64,000 nucleotides of DNA from Streptomyces humidus (GTDB lineage Bacteria > Actinomycetota > Actinomycetes > Streptomycetales > Streptomycetaceae): contig NZ_BMTL01000021.1 in assembly GCF_014649655.1 (NCBI RefSeq), positions 1 to 64,000 of the forward strand. The letters are read 5' to 3'. A program made the position numbers and the translations under genes. Below are positions 8,257-19,519 of the stretch, piece by piece. The notes beneath the pieces were generated by a model. The model was not told the DNA's origin and ran no database searches. It worked only from the letters and a program-made list of their open reading frames with translations. Position 1 is the stretch's first letter. Every line of letters begins with the position of its first letter.

Positions 8257-10560
8257 TCAGTCCCGGCGGATCAACTCGGGGTCGATCCGCCGCCCGATCA
8301 ACGGCAGAGAACCAAGAGCAGCGACGACGACAACCCCAACCGCACTGACCAGCAGCAGCGGGAGCCCGTCCCCGTCCCAGAACACGGCCCCGCCACCGGT
8401 GACCAGGTAACTGGATTCGGCCATCTTCCCTGTCACCACAGCGAGCACAAGACCGACGACCAACGGCAGCACGACTTGCGCGACTTGAACGGTCCGCAGC
8501 GTCCGCGGCCTGGCCCCGAGCAACGAGAGAGCGGTGACCTGCGGACGTCGTTCCACCGCGCGGTCGGTCGCGGCGACGAGATAGGCGGCCAAGCCGATGA
8601 TCAGCCCGAGGATCATGCCCACGGCGAGAAGGGTTTTGATGACCGTGATCTGCTGGAGCGCTGTGGCATCGAGGCCGTCCGTTTCGACCTCGATCGTGGG
8701 ATCGACGCCCGCGATGCCTTCGAGCACGGAGCGCACGGCCTCGGGAGCGGAACTGCTGACGAGGGCGAGAGCAGCCCTCCCCACCGGGCGGAATCCGGCT
8801 GGAAACATTGAGGGCGGAAGCAGCACCGTTCCACTGCCGGGAATCTGCGCGGGTGTGTCGTCATGGTACTGGATGGTGCTGGTAGGCACCCGAACAGCGA
8901 CGAACCGGCTCTTCCCTTCCGAGTTCCGCAAACGAAAGGGGTAGCTCTTTCCCGGTCTGCTGAATTCGTCATAGGCGAATTCCCGAATCATCAATCGCGC
9001 GGGGCGTCCTTCCACGCAGTTCTTGACCACCGATGCCATCTTGCGCAGCTGGTCGCAGGTCGCGATCACTGCCCTGATGCTCTGCGGCCGTTCCTGGCCT
9101 TCAGGATCGGTCCACGATTCCGCGAGAACGGCATGCCCTCGAACCCCGGAAACCTTGGTGACCGCTTCTTCCTTCTCACGGCTCATACCGTCGAGGGTCA
9201 TCGTGTACAGCTGAACAGGCGCGGTGTTCTTGGACACCTGGTCCAGTTCGATGAGCACGCCCTGAGTGAGCGAGGCAGCGTAGACCAGCAGCACCAGTCC
9301 GGTCGCGACGCGAAGAGCTCCACCGGGTTCCATCTCGTTACGACGCATCGCCAGACCGAGGGACAGCGAACTCGTGGCACGCGCCACCCTGCGGGCCAGA
9401 AGACGCGAGAGGATCGGCAAGGACAGCACGAGACCTGCGCCCACCAGCACGACAGCGAGTGGCATCAAGATCGCGGAGAACGAGGTGTCCGTGGGGACGT
9501 GCCCCGAGGCCCCCGCGACGCAGTACGCGATGACGATGCCGGTCCCTGGAACGAGCGGCAGCAGGCCCCAGAGGCGAGGCGCCTTCTCCACGGCGCTGCG
9601 TCGCACCGCCAGGGGGTTGGCGGCCGCCTTCCTCGCGCTGGCCCTCCCCACGAACCAGGCAAGCGTCGGACAGCCGACCAGGCAGATGAGGAGAGTCCTG
9701 AAGGAGAGCGAACCGTCTTCCGGGTACCACTTGAACCCGGGGAGTCCCACTCGTGAAACCGACTGATTCACGACCCAGTAGGCGCCGAGACCGACGACTG
9801 CACCCATCAGGGCGGCCGCGACCGTCTCGGCGGCGTTGACGCGCTGCACGCCTTTTCTGCTCAACCCGAGCAGCCGCAACGCGGCCAACCGTCTCATGCG
9901 AGAGGCAGCGGACAGTCGGGCGCACACGGACAGAAACACCGCCAACGGAAGAAGGACGACGCCTGCAAGCGTGAAGCGGAGGATGTCGAGTGTGGAGGGT
10001 TCCACAGTGGGAAATCGCGGCTCTTTCCAACCGAACCCAGACATGTGACCGCCTCCCCTCAGCTCCGCAGGTCTGACACCGACGTACGCATAGAGCTCGT
10101 CGGGGTGGGCCAGCCCGTGAGCCGAGATGAGACCGATCTCCTGGCCCGGAATGAGCCGAGCGAGGCCGCGGTCGCTTCGCAGCAACTCGTGAAGCCTGGG
10201 GGAAACGAACACTTCACCGGGACCAGGAAATACAGGAAGTCCCGGTGGCGGTGTAACCGAGTCATTCAACTGTGCCAAAAAGATCCGGGTGAGAGGTTCG
10301 GACCCGTACGGCGTAATCCGATTCAGAGCCAAGCCCACGGATCCCGCGACTGTTGAAGTGCAGCTCCCCGATCCATTGGAGCAGTCCGGCTCACGAGCCG
10401 CCATTCGGGCGTCCTGAGCAGCGAGGATGCCGGGGATTGCGAGCACAACGGCCAAGCAGCACACGCCGATTCCACTTCCTACCACCATGAGGAAGAAGCG
10501 AGTCCGATTGCCCCGACCGCTGCCGAGCAACAGCTTGAGACCCAGCAGGAGTTCGTTCAT
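8257..10560 (-). CDS. FtsX-type ABC transporter permease
   Basis: A 767-residue integral membrane protein. One N-terminal helix (about 22-48) is followed by a large extracytoplasmic domain containing a Cys pair (DCSNGSGSC). A block of helices and a second extracellular region come next, and C-terminal helices follow near residues 625-745, the duplicated FtsX/MacB/BceB-like architecture. It begins ATGA-overlapped with the ATPase gene. Base composition is visibly less GC-rich than flanking core genes. Such permeases act in peptide or lipoprotein export, antimicrobial peptide resistance or signalling; the substrate is not identifiable. It is likely co-transcribed with the ATPase and possibly linked to the secreted protein upstream. 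Confidence 0.85.
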   Translation of the reverse strand: MNELLLGLKLLLGSGRGNRTRFFLMVVGSGIGVCCLAVVLAIPGILAAQDARMAAREPDCSNGSGSCTSTVAGSVGLALNRITPYGSEPLTRIFLAQLNDSVTPPPGLPVFPGPGEVFVSPRLHELLRSDRGLARLIPGQEIGLISAHGLAHPDELYAYVGVRPAELRGGGHMSGFGWKEPRFPTVEPSTLDILRFTLAGVVLLPLAVFLSVCARLSAASRMRRLAALRLLGLSRKGVQRVNAAETVAAALMGAVVGLGAYWVVNQSVSRVGLPGFKWYPEDGSLSFRTLLICLVGCPTLAWFVGRASARKAAANPLAVRRSAVEKAPRLWGLLPLVPGTGIVIAYCVAGASGHVPTDTSFSAILMPLAVVLVGAGLVLSLPILSRLLARRVARATSSLSLGLAMRRNEMEPGGALRVATGLVLLVYAASLTQGVLIELDQVSKNTAPVQLYTMTLDGMSREKEEAVTKVSGVRGHAVLAESWTDPEGQERPQSIRAVIATCDQLRKMASVVKNCVEGRPARLMIREFAYDEFSRPGKSYPFRLRNSEGKSRFVAVRVPTSTIQYHDDTPAQIPGSGTVLLPPSMFPAGFRPVGRAALALVSSSAPEAVRSVLEGIAGVDPTIEVETDGLDATALQQITVIKTLLAVGMILGLIIGLAAYLVAATDRAVERRPQVTALSLLGARPRTLRTVQVAQVVLPLVVGLVLAVVTGKMAESSYLVTGGGAVFWDGDGLPLLLVSAVGVVVVAALGSLPLIGRRIDPELIRRD

Positions 10561-11249
10561 GACGCTTCTCGCACTTGGGATGTGAGCACACCATCACACA
10601 TGGAGTAGCAGTCGTCGGCCCGGTTGGCCACTTGCACGTCATGAGTAACAAGCACCACAGCTGTCCCTTGAGAGCGGGCCAGGAAAAGGAACTCGTCCAG
10701 GACTGCCGTGGCATTGCCGCTGTCGAGAGACCCCGTGGGCTCGTCTGCGAATACGACAGCAGGTTGGTGCACCAGGGCCCTCGCGACCGCGACACGCTGG
10801 AATTGCCCTCCCGACACCTGCGACGGCCGCCGCTTGCGTAGCTCCGCAAGGCCGAGCCGCCCCAGGATCTCGCCCGCTGCGGCGAGGGCTTCGGACTTGT
10901 GTTTTCCTGCCAGCCAGAGTGGCAGCGCAGTGTTTTCCTCTACCGTCAACTCGGGAAGAAGCTCACCGTACTGGAACACGAAGCCGAACTGTTCACGCCG
11001 GAGCGTGCTGAGTTCATCGTCGCTGAGAGCGCCAAGCGGACGTCCATCGAAATGTACGCCACCAGACGACACCGGAAGCACGCCGGCCAGACAGTAGAGA
11101 AGTGACGACTTTCCAGATCCGCTTTGCCCGGTAATCGCAGCAACTTGTCCGCGCTCCAGCGAAAATTCTACGTCGCGGACGGCTGGCGTCTCGCCATACA
11201 GGAGGTCAACACCCCGGGCGAGAAGGACTTCTGACGTCTTAATCTCGAT
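10557..11249 (-). CDS. ABC transporter ATP-binding protein (MacB/LolD-like), start codon unclear
   Basis: The partner ATPase of the FtsX-type permease. Walker A is ITGQSGSGKSS, the Q-loop FGFVFQYGE, the signature VSGGQFQRV, Walker B VVFADEPTGSLDS and the H-loop VLVTHD. The frame is open back to a TGA at 11256-11258. Between that stop and Walker A there is no ATG, GTG or TTG; a GGAG at 11250-11253 sits 6 bases before an ATT codon at 11243 and directly abuts an ATC at 11249. The first GTG (11081) falls after Walker A and would give a non-functional protein. Start is therefore tentative: a rare ATT/ATC start, a start mutation or a sequence error. The stop overlaps the permease start (ATGA). Confidence 0.75.
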   Translation of the reverse strand: MEIKTSEVLLARGVDLLYGETPAVRDVEFSLERGQVAAITGQSGSGKSSLLYCLAGVLPVSSGGVHFDGRPLGALSDDELSTLRREQFGFVFQYGELLPELTVEENTALPLWLAGKHKSEALAAAGEILGRLGLAELRKRRPSQVSGGQFQRVAVARALVHQPAVVFADEPTGSLDSGNATAVLDEFLFLARSQGTAVVLVTHDVQVANRADDCYSMCDGVLTSQVREAS

Positions 11250-11261
11250 CTCCGATCAGTA

Positions 11262-11293
11262 CACGAGCCCAGACATGTGCACCTGGGCTCGTG
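11262..11293 (-). terminator. Hairpin between secreted protein gene and ABC operon
   Basis: Arms CACGAGCCCAG and CTGGGCTCGTG are an 11-bp perfect stem with a 10-base loop. It begins 13 bases after the stop of the secreted-protein gene and lies just upstream of the ATPase coding region. It fits a terminator or attenuator separating the small upstream gene from the transporter genes. Confidence 0.7.
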
Positions 11294-11305
11294 AAGGTGA
11301 CAGAC

Positions 11306-11737
11306 CTAACCCCGGTCCCAGTCATGCGTAAAGGTCTGGAGTCGCGCGCAGTTGTCCGGCCGAAGGCTGCCTCTGTCGCGACAGGCTCGCAGTTCCGCCA
11401 GGGCGATGTAGCGCTGAGCACCGTTCCATTCCGACCGGTGCAGCTGAACCGAACTTCGCTGCTTTCCGTAGTAGCGCACCCAGTCGTGCCCCTGCACCTT
11501 CACTTCAACATAGACGTTATGGCGGTCCGTAACGATGGTGTCCGAAAGCCGACCCCACCACTCGAAGGCGCCGTGATTGACCCCGGGCCGGTTGAGTTTG
11601 TAATGCCCACCGGCGAATTCGACTCCCGGGGATTGCAGCCGAGGGATGCTTCCCTTCGCCGGCGAAGCCGCAAACGCCGCCACCGCCCCACTGAACACCA
11701 GGCCAAGCGCCGCCAGACCGAGCACTGCCTTCTTCAC
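11306..11737 (-). CDS. Small secreted protein of unknown function next to ABC exporter
   Basis: A 143-residue protein. The signal peptide begins KKAVLGLAALGLVF and ends near AAFAAS. The mature part is aromatic and rich in His/Arg (FEWWGRLSD, HDWVRYYGKQR), with two cysteines about 11 residues apart near the C-terminus (RACRDRGSLRPDNC). The GTG at 11737 was chosen because GGAGG lies about 5 bases upstream. I do not recognise a named family. The ABC ATPase and FtsX-type permease genes follow on the same strand after a hairpin, so it may be a substrate or sensed partner of that transporter, or merely a neighbour. Confidence 0.65.
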   Translation of the reverse strand: MKKAVLGLAALGLVFSGAVAAFAASPAKGSIPRLQSPGVEFAGGHYKLNRPGVNHGAFEWWGRLSDTIVTDRHNVYVEVKVQGHDWVRYYGKQRSSVQLHRSEWNGAQRYIALAELRACRDRGSLRPDNCARLQTFTHDWDRG

Positions 11738-11995
11738 GCACACCTCCGTAACCGATGGCGACGACTTCGTCGCCATGAGTAACGGACTGTAGCGGTGCGA
11801 AAGTTCACAGAAACGATCTAGCAGTCCCTATCCATCACATCAGGCGATCGACTTCCGGCCAGTCACCTACCGGCCACCCCCAGCCGGCCGTCACACACCG
11901 GCTAACCGGCCCGGGAAGTGCAGGCCTGTCTGACGTGGATGCGCGCGTACGACACCACTGCGGAGGCCGGGACGTTCAACCCCGGGAATGGCGCG

Positions 11996-12132
11996 ATGCT
12001 CGACACCGATGACGTGGCCGTGTTCCTCGGCGTGGACGTCGGCAAGAGTGGGTCACCACGGCCAGGGGCTCACCCTGGCCGGAAGAAAGGTCCTCGATGA
12101 GCAGTTGCCCGACAGCGAGACGAGACTGCGGG
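11996..12132 (+). pseudogene. Decayed N-terminus of an IS110-family transposase
   Basis: The translation reads DTDDVAVFLGVDVGKSG in one frame (from 11996) and continues as GHHGQGLTLAGRKVLDEQLP in the next frame from 12051. Together they match the start of IS110-type transposases, where a DEDD-type catalytic Asp follows FLGxDVGK. A one-base shift near 12047-12052 breaks the frame, and homology ends after ETRLR near 12132. No C-terminal transposase domain or element ends were found. The surrounding 11738-12252 holds no other supported gene. Confidence 0.75.
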
Positions 12133-12252
12133 GTACGCCATGCTCAGCGACGGATTGTCCGCGAGTCCCCTGTTCCCGAAGCAGCCGCCGTACGGCCCTC
12201 GGTATTGGCTGTGGGCGCGGTGGGAAGCCCACTTCTCCGAAGGACGACACCC

Positions 12253-13176
12253 ATGAGTTCGCCGCAGGGTATCGAAGTCCCTGACGCCCTTATCGCGTCG
12301 TACACGAAGAACGGCGGTGAAGCGGAACGCCTCTGGATCGCACGGCTGCCCGAGCTGGCGGCGGAGATGCTCGAGCGATGGGAACTGGAGCGCGACGGCG
12401 GCATCGGGTGCGGCGAAGCCTCACTGGTGGTACCGGTGCGCCGCACGGACGGCACCCGCGCCGCGCTCAGACTCCAGATGCCCCGCGAGGAGACGACCGC
12501 CGCGCTGATCGGGCTGCGGGCGTGGAACGGCGACGGCATCGTACGGCTGCTCGATCACGACCCGGAGAGCAGCGCCATGCTGCTGGAACGCCTCGACGGC
12601 TCACGCAGCCTGGCTTCCGTCGAGGACGACGACGTGGCGATGAGCGTCCTGGCCGGACTGATGGCCCGGCTGCACTCCGTCCCGCCGCCCGCGGGCCTGC
12701 GCGGCCTCGGTGACGTAGCGCGCGACATGCTGGCGGCCGTACCGGCGGCCGTCGCCGCCTTGCCGGACCCCGAGGACCAGCGGCGACTGCGCTACTGGGC
12801 GTCGGCGGTCACCGAGCTGGTCGGCGAGCCCGGCGACCGGATGCTGCACTGGGACCTGCACTACTGCAACGTGCTCGCCGCCGAGCGCGAGCCGTGGCTG
12901 GCCATCGACCCCGAACCCCTCGTCGGCGACCCGGGCTTCGACCTGTGGCCTGCGCTGGACACCGGCTGGGAGAAGCTCCACGCCGCCGGGAGCCCCCTCC
13001 AGGTGGTGCGGCGCCGCTTCGACCTGCTGACCGAGGCGCTCGGGCTGGACCGTCGGCGCGCGGCCGGCTGGACCATGGCCCGGCTGCTGCAGAACACTCT
13101 GTGGGACGTCCAGGACGGACGGACCGCGATCGACCCCTCCCAGACCGCCGTGGCCGAGGCGCTGGCCCGCCGCTGA
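12253..13176 (+). CDS. Aminoglycoside/hydroxyurea antibiotic resistance kinase-like phosphotransferase
   Basis: A 307-residue APH-fold kinase. The catalytic loop LHWDLHYCNVLA contains the phosphotransferase HxDxxxxN signature, and the metal-binding motif follows as AIDPEPLVGDPGFDL. This pattern, with the GEASLVVPV N-terminal lobe, fits the APH(6)/streptomycin 6-kinase and hydroxyurea-kinase family. GAAGGAC lies about 7 bases upstream of the ATG. Many genomic members have unknown natural substrates, so resistance is not proven. It sits beside an IS110 remnant and ends at a strong bidirectional terminator. Confidence 0.85.
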   Translation: MSSPQGIEVPDALIASYTKNGGEAERLWIARLPELAAEMLERWELERDGGIGCGEASLVVPVRRTDGTRAALRLQMPREETTAALIGLRAWNGDGIVRLLDHDPESSAMLLERLDGSRSLASVEDDDVAMSVLAGLMARLHSVPPPAGLRGLGDVARDMLAAVPAAVAALPDPEDQRRLRYWASAVTELVGEPGDRMLHWDLHYCNVLAAEREPWLAIDPEPLVGDPGFDLWPALDTGWEKLHAAGSPLQVVRRRFDLLTEALGLDRRRAAGWTMARLLQNTLWDVQDGRTAIDPSQTAVAEALARR

Positions 13177-13198
13177 ACGCCTCACCGTCGAACGCGCC

Positions 13199-13233
13199 AG
13201 AGGACGGCACCCCCGCACAGGGTGCCGTCCTCT
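13199..13233. terminator. Strong bidirectional terminator between APH-like kinase and ppdK
   Basis: Arms AGAGGACGGCACCC and GGGTGCCGTCCTCT form a perfect 14-bp stem with a 7-base loop. It lies between two convergent genes and can serve both. Confidence 0.9.
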
Positions 13234-13334
13234 CGTGAGCCGAGGCCGTCGCCGATCGGTGAGGGTCGGGGACCGACGGCGGCCTCGGGGTCAGGTGCGG
13301 TCGGGGGCCGGGGCCCGCGCCGCGGGTGCGGGGC

Positions 13335-16082
<2,748 letters not shown>

Positions 16083-16339
16083 GGGTCTCGACTCCTCGAG
16101 GACGCGGTGGCTGCCCTGACGGCCAGGAACATACCCAGATCGAAGGCTCCTGGGTACGTCCACTTGCGCGTCATACGCTCGTAACCCGCCGTCAGCCAGT
16201 GGATCGAAAGTCAAGGCTTGGCAAGCGCGGAGCCTTCGATGTTTTCACTTGTTGAACGCAAGCACGCTCCACAAGCCCCATGTGCGCTCGTATGAGCGAT
16301 GCGCGGCACGGTTGATTTCGATCGATGAACGATCATCGC

Positions 16340-16356
16340 GTGGCACTGAGTGCCAC
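16340..16356. promoter_or_regulatory. 17-bp palindrome upstream of ppdK
   Basis: Arms GTGGCACT and AGTGCCAC flank a single G. It lies 258 bases upstream of the ppdK start in an AT-richer stretch. The short spacer rules out the HrcA CIRCE element, although the half site resembles it. The binding protein is unknown. Confidence 0.4.
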
Positions 16357-16468
16357 CCTTTGGAGAAGTGCAGTCGTCGTTGATCCGCTCATCTGAGCAC
16401 TCTCCCCCTCAGGGGTGGCGAGAATCACGCTCTCGCACGCGGCCCGAGTTCACCATCCGGACGCGTCC

Positions 16469-16490
16469 GGATGCGTCCGCGGACGCATCC
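16469..16490. terminator. 22-bp perfect palindrome downstream of the ROK gene
   Basis: GGATGCGTCC directly followed by GCGGACGCATCC reads identically on both strands. It lies about 75 bases after the ROK gene stop codon, within a run of related CGGACGCG repeats. It probably folds as a hairpin terminator, although the absence of a loop makes this uncertain. Confidence 0.4.
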
Positions 16491-16564
16491 CGCGGACGCG
16501 CCCGCGGAGCGGAGACCCGCCTGTCACCCGCGGGTCGGCGCGAGCGTCCTCACCTGAGCGTGCC

Positions 16565-17851
16565 TCACACCCCGAGCGCCAGCAACCGCTCCTCCGCCCG
16601 CTCGGGCGCGTACAGGTGCTCCACGACCAGCGCGCCCGCCCCCACCAGGCCCGCCCGTTCCCCCAGGCGCGAGGTCACGACGTCGAGACGGGCGGTGGAG
16701 CGGGGCAGCGCCCGCTGGTAGAGCAGCTCGCGCACGCCCGTGAGGAACGCGGTTCCGGCCAGGTCTCCGGCGATCATCAGGACCCCGGGGTTGAGCAGGG
16801 TGACGACCGTCGCCAGGACGTCGCCGACCCTGCGCCCCGCCTCCCGGGCCAGCGCGGCCGCCTCGGGGTGCCCGGCGGCGAGCAGGTCGCGCACATCCGA
16901 GCCGGAGGACGCCGGGACCCCCGACTCCGCCAGCCGGCGTGCCACCGCCCCGCCGCTGGCGACGGCCGCCAGGCAGCCGTGCGAACCGCAGCGGCACAGC
17001 GCGTCCGCGCCCACCCGGATGTGCCCGATGTCGCCGGCCCCGCCGTCGACCCCCCGGAAGATCGAGCCGTCGACCACGACCCCGGCGCCGATGCCGGTGG
17101 AGACCTTGACCAGCACGAACGCGGAGCACTCCGCGTAGCCGGTGCGCTGTTCGCCGTACGCCATGAGGTTCGCGTCGTTGTCCACCAGAACGGGGACGCA
17201 CGCCCCCACCCCCGCCCCCGCCACACCGCGGCCCACGCCTCCCGCTCTGCCGCCGGCCGCGCCCGCGCCGGCGCCCATGCCGATGCCGGCGCCGATGCCG
17301 GTGCGTTCCGCGAAGGCACGCGCGAGGCGTCCTCTTATGTCGTAGCCGTCCCAGCCGGGCATGATCGGCGGCTGGACGACCCGGCCCGTCTCGCTGTCGA
17401 CCGGTCCGGGGACGGCGAGTCCGATGCCGCAGACCTCGTCCGGCCGGTGGCCCGCCTTCACCAGCAGCTCGGCGAACCAGCCGCCCAGTTCGCCGAGGAC
17501 CACGTCCGGGCCGTCCTCGACGGCCAGGGTGCCGCCGTGCTCGGCCAGGATCTCGCCGGTCAGGGTCAGCACGGCCGCGCGCGCGTGCCGCGTGTCCAGG
17601 TCCGCCGCGAGGACGACCGCGTGGGCGTCGTCGAACTCCAGGGTGATCGAGGGGCGGCCGCCCAGCGGTGAGTCGACCGGGCCGCCCGCGCCCTCGCGCA
17701 GCCAGCCCGCGCGGAAGAGGCGGTCCAGGCGCTGGCCCACGGTCGCCCGGGACAGGCCCGTGGCCTGCTGCAGGGCGCCGCGTGTCGTCGCACGGCCCTT
17801 GCGCACCAGTTCGAGCAGCTCCCCGGCGCTGGCCTGACCTCGTCCCGTCAT
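16565..17851 (-). CDS. ROK-family transcriptional regulator with Gly/Ala-rich insertion
   Basis: A 428-residue repressor-type ROK protein. The N-terminal winged helix-turn-helix (about 10-50) has recognition stretch LSRATVGQRL. The sugar-kinase-like ROK domain has GIGLAVPGPVD, VPVLVDNDANLMAYGE and the zinc motif CRCGSHGC. In the usual CxCGxxGCLE signature the Glu is replaced by Ala. A roughly 32-residue Gly/Ala-rich insertion (about 186-217) sits just before the conserved VDNDAN segment, where relatives have a short loop. AAGGGGG precedes the ATG at 17851. It is divergent from the glycosidase pair, which it may control in response to a sugar. Confidence 0.88.
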   Translation of the reverse strand: MTGRGQASAGELLELVRKGRATTRGALQQATGLSRATVGQRLDRLFRAGWLREGAGGPVDSPLGGRPSITLEFDDAHAVVLAADLDTRHARAAVLTLTGEILAEHGGTLAVEDGPDVVLGELGGWFAELLVKAGHRPDEVCGIGLAVPGPVDSETGRVVQPPIMPGWDGYDIRGRLARAFAERTGIGAGIGMGAGAGAAGGRAGGVGRGVAGAGVGACVPVLVDNDANLMAYGEQRTGYAECSAFVLVKVSTGIGAGVVVDGSIFRGVDGGAGDIGHIRVGADALCRCGSHGCLAAVASGGAVARRLAESGVPASSGSDVRDLLAAGHPEAAALAREAGRRVGDVLATVVTLLNPGVLMIAGDLAGTAFLTGVRELLYQRALPRSTARLDVVTSRLGERAGLVGAGALVVEHLYAPERAEERLLALGV

Positions 17852-17971
17852 GCGCACCCCCTTGTGTTTCCCAAGCCTGCATTACATATTAGGTTTTGCG
17901 TGTTAAATAGACGTAACTCTACGGTAGCCGCCGCCGAACCAGGCGGCCTCGTCGTCTTCGGGGAGCCACGA

Positions 17972-19519
17972 GTGGACCGCACCGCCCAGCTCAGCGCCCG
18001 CGCGGCGGAGATCGACGTCGCATACGATCCGGCGGCTCCGCCGGAAACGTCCGGTCCTCCCGGTCCTCCCAGTCCGCTCGGCCCGCACCGTCCGCTCGGC
18101 CCGCACCGTCCTCTCGACCCGCTCGGTCCAGCCGGTCCGCCGCTCGTCCGGGCTCCGCGTCTGCGGGCTCCGCGCCTGCGGGCCGCGGCCGCCGAAGCAC
18201 TGCGCCGCAGGGCGGCCGCCGTGCTGGAGTCCAACTGGACGGGGACGTCCACGGTCCCCTCGCGCGGCCTGTACCCGCACCAGTGGTCCTGGGACTCGGC
18301 CTTCGTCGCCATCGGCCTGCGGCACGTCTCGCCGCACCGCGCGCAGACGGAGCTGGAGACGCTGCTGGACGCCCAGTGGGGCGACGGGCGCGTCCCGCAC
18401 ATCGTGTTCAACCCCTCCGTGCCGCTCGACGCGTACTTCCCGAGCCCCGACTTCTGGCGCTCCTCGACCGCGGGGCGCGCTGCGGGCGCCCCGCGCACCG
18501 TACAGACCTCCGGCATCGTGCAGCCACCGGTGCACGCGCTCGCGGTCTGGCTGGTGCACCGCGCCGACCCCGGGCTCTCGCACGCCCGCGGCTTCCTCGC
18601 CCGTGTGTACCCCCGGCTCGCCGCCTGGCACCGCTATCTGCTGCACCGGCGGGACCTGGGCGGCGGCGGGCTGGTGTCCGTCGTCCATCCGTGGGAGCAG
18701 GGCATGGACAACGCCCCGAGCTGGGACGCCCCGCTCGCCCGGGTCGTCCCGGCCCCGGCCCGCTCCTTCCGCCGCGCCGACCTCGACCACGGGTCGGCCG
18801 AGGACCGGCCGACGGACCTGGACTACGGACGGTACGTGCGGCTGGCGACGCACTACCGGGACGGCGGATACGCCGACGGCGGCGGGGAGTTCGCGGTCGA
18901 GGACCCCTCGTTCAACGCGCTGCTCGTCGCCTCCGAGCACGCGCTCGCGCACATCGCGCACGAGCTGGGCGCGACCGGCACGGCCCGCCACGCCCGTGCG
19001 GAACGGCTCACGGCGGCCCTCGTGGAGCGGCTGTGGGACCCGGCCGAGGGCATGTTCTTCTGCCGGGACGTGCGCGGCGAGGGCCTGGTGCCCGAGCGGG
19101 GCGTGTCCGGTCTGGTGCCGCTGCTGCTGCCCGGTCTGCCGGGCGAGGTGGTGGACGCGCTCGTGGGGACGCTGCGCGGCCCGCACTTCGGCCTGGGCGG
19201 CGTGACCCGGCTCGCGCCCAGCTACGACCTGCTCGGCGAGGCCTTCGACCCGCACCGGTACTGGCGCGGGCCGGCCTGGTTCAACACGAGCTGGCTGCTC
19301 GAACGGGGTCTGCGGCTGCACGGCCGCCGGGCCGAGGCCGCGGCGCTGCGCCGGGCCGTCCTGGACGTCGCGGGCGGCTCGGACTTCGCGGAGTACGTCG
19401 ACCCGTACACGGGTGAGGCCTGCGGCGCGACCGGGTTCAGCTGGACGGCCGCGCTCACGCTCGACCTCATCCACCAGGACATGTCAGGCAGCGGTACCGA
19501 GGGAGGGGACCTGGGATGA
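17972..19519 (+). CDS. GH63-like glycoside hydrolase (glucosylglycerate/mannosylglycerate hydrolase type)
   Basis: A 515-residue (alpha/alpha)6-barrel hydrolase. The motifs GLYPHQWSWDSAFVAIGL, VPHIVFNPSV and YWRGPAWFNTSWLLERGL match the GH63-like family including glucosylglycerate hydrolases; the Asp of WSWDSAF is a candidate catalytic acid. The N-terminus carries a Pro-rich repeat (GPHRPLGPHRPLDPLGP, about residues 39-55) not seen in the catalytic domain. The GTG at 17972 follows GGGGAG; an in-frame upstream extension overlaps the ROK promoter and is less likely. The stop overlaps the next start (ATGA). The substrate is inferred from family only. Confidence 0.8.
   Translation: MDRTAQLSARAAEIDVAYDPAAPPETSGPPGPPSPLGPHRPLGPHRPLDPLGPAGPPLVRAPRLRAPRLRAAAAEALRRRAAAVLESNWTGTSTVPSRGLYPHQWSWDSAFVAIGLRHVSPHRAQTELETLLDAQWGDGRVPHIVFNPSVPLDAYFPSPDFWRSSTAGRAAGAPRTVQTSGIVQPPVHALAVWLVHRADPGLSHARGFLARVYPRLAAWHRYLLHRRDLGGGGLVSVVHPWEQGMDNAPSWDAPLARVVPAPARSFRRADLDHGSAEDRPTDLDYGRYVRLATHYRDGGYADGGGEFAVEDPSFNALLVASEHALAHIAHELGATGTARHARAERLTAALVERLWDPAEGMFFCRDVRGEGLVPERGVSGLVPLLLPGLPGEVVDALVGTLRGPHFGLGGVTRLAPSYDLLGEAFDPHRYWRGPAWFNTSWLLERGLRLHGRRAEAAALRRAVLDVAGGSDFAEYVDPYTGEACGATGFSWTAALTLDLIHQDMSGSGTEGGDLG

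Larger units (their letters stand above)
16083..16564. other. 482-bp intergenic region upstream of ppdK
   Basis: No supported gene. It contains two perfect palindromes (16340-16356 and 16469-16490, listed separately). The stretch near 16225-16330 is comparatively AT-rich and should hold the ppdK promoter. Confidence 0.6.

Noticed and set aside
11306..11737. Lactococcin-972-type bacteriocin
   Set aside because: The gene is next to an ABC ATPase and a large permease, but the secreted protein lacks that family's Gly/Trp/Tyr pattern, so I left it as unknown.
16340..16356. HrcA CIRCE element
   Set aside because: The half site is similar but the spacer is 1 base rather than 9, and ppdK is not a chaperone gene.
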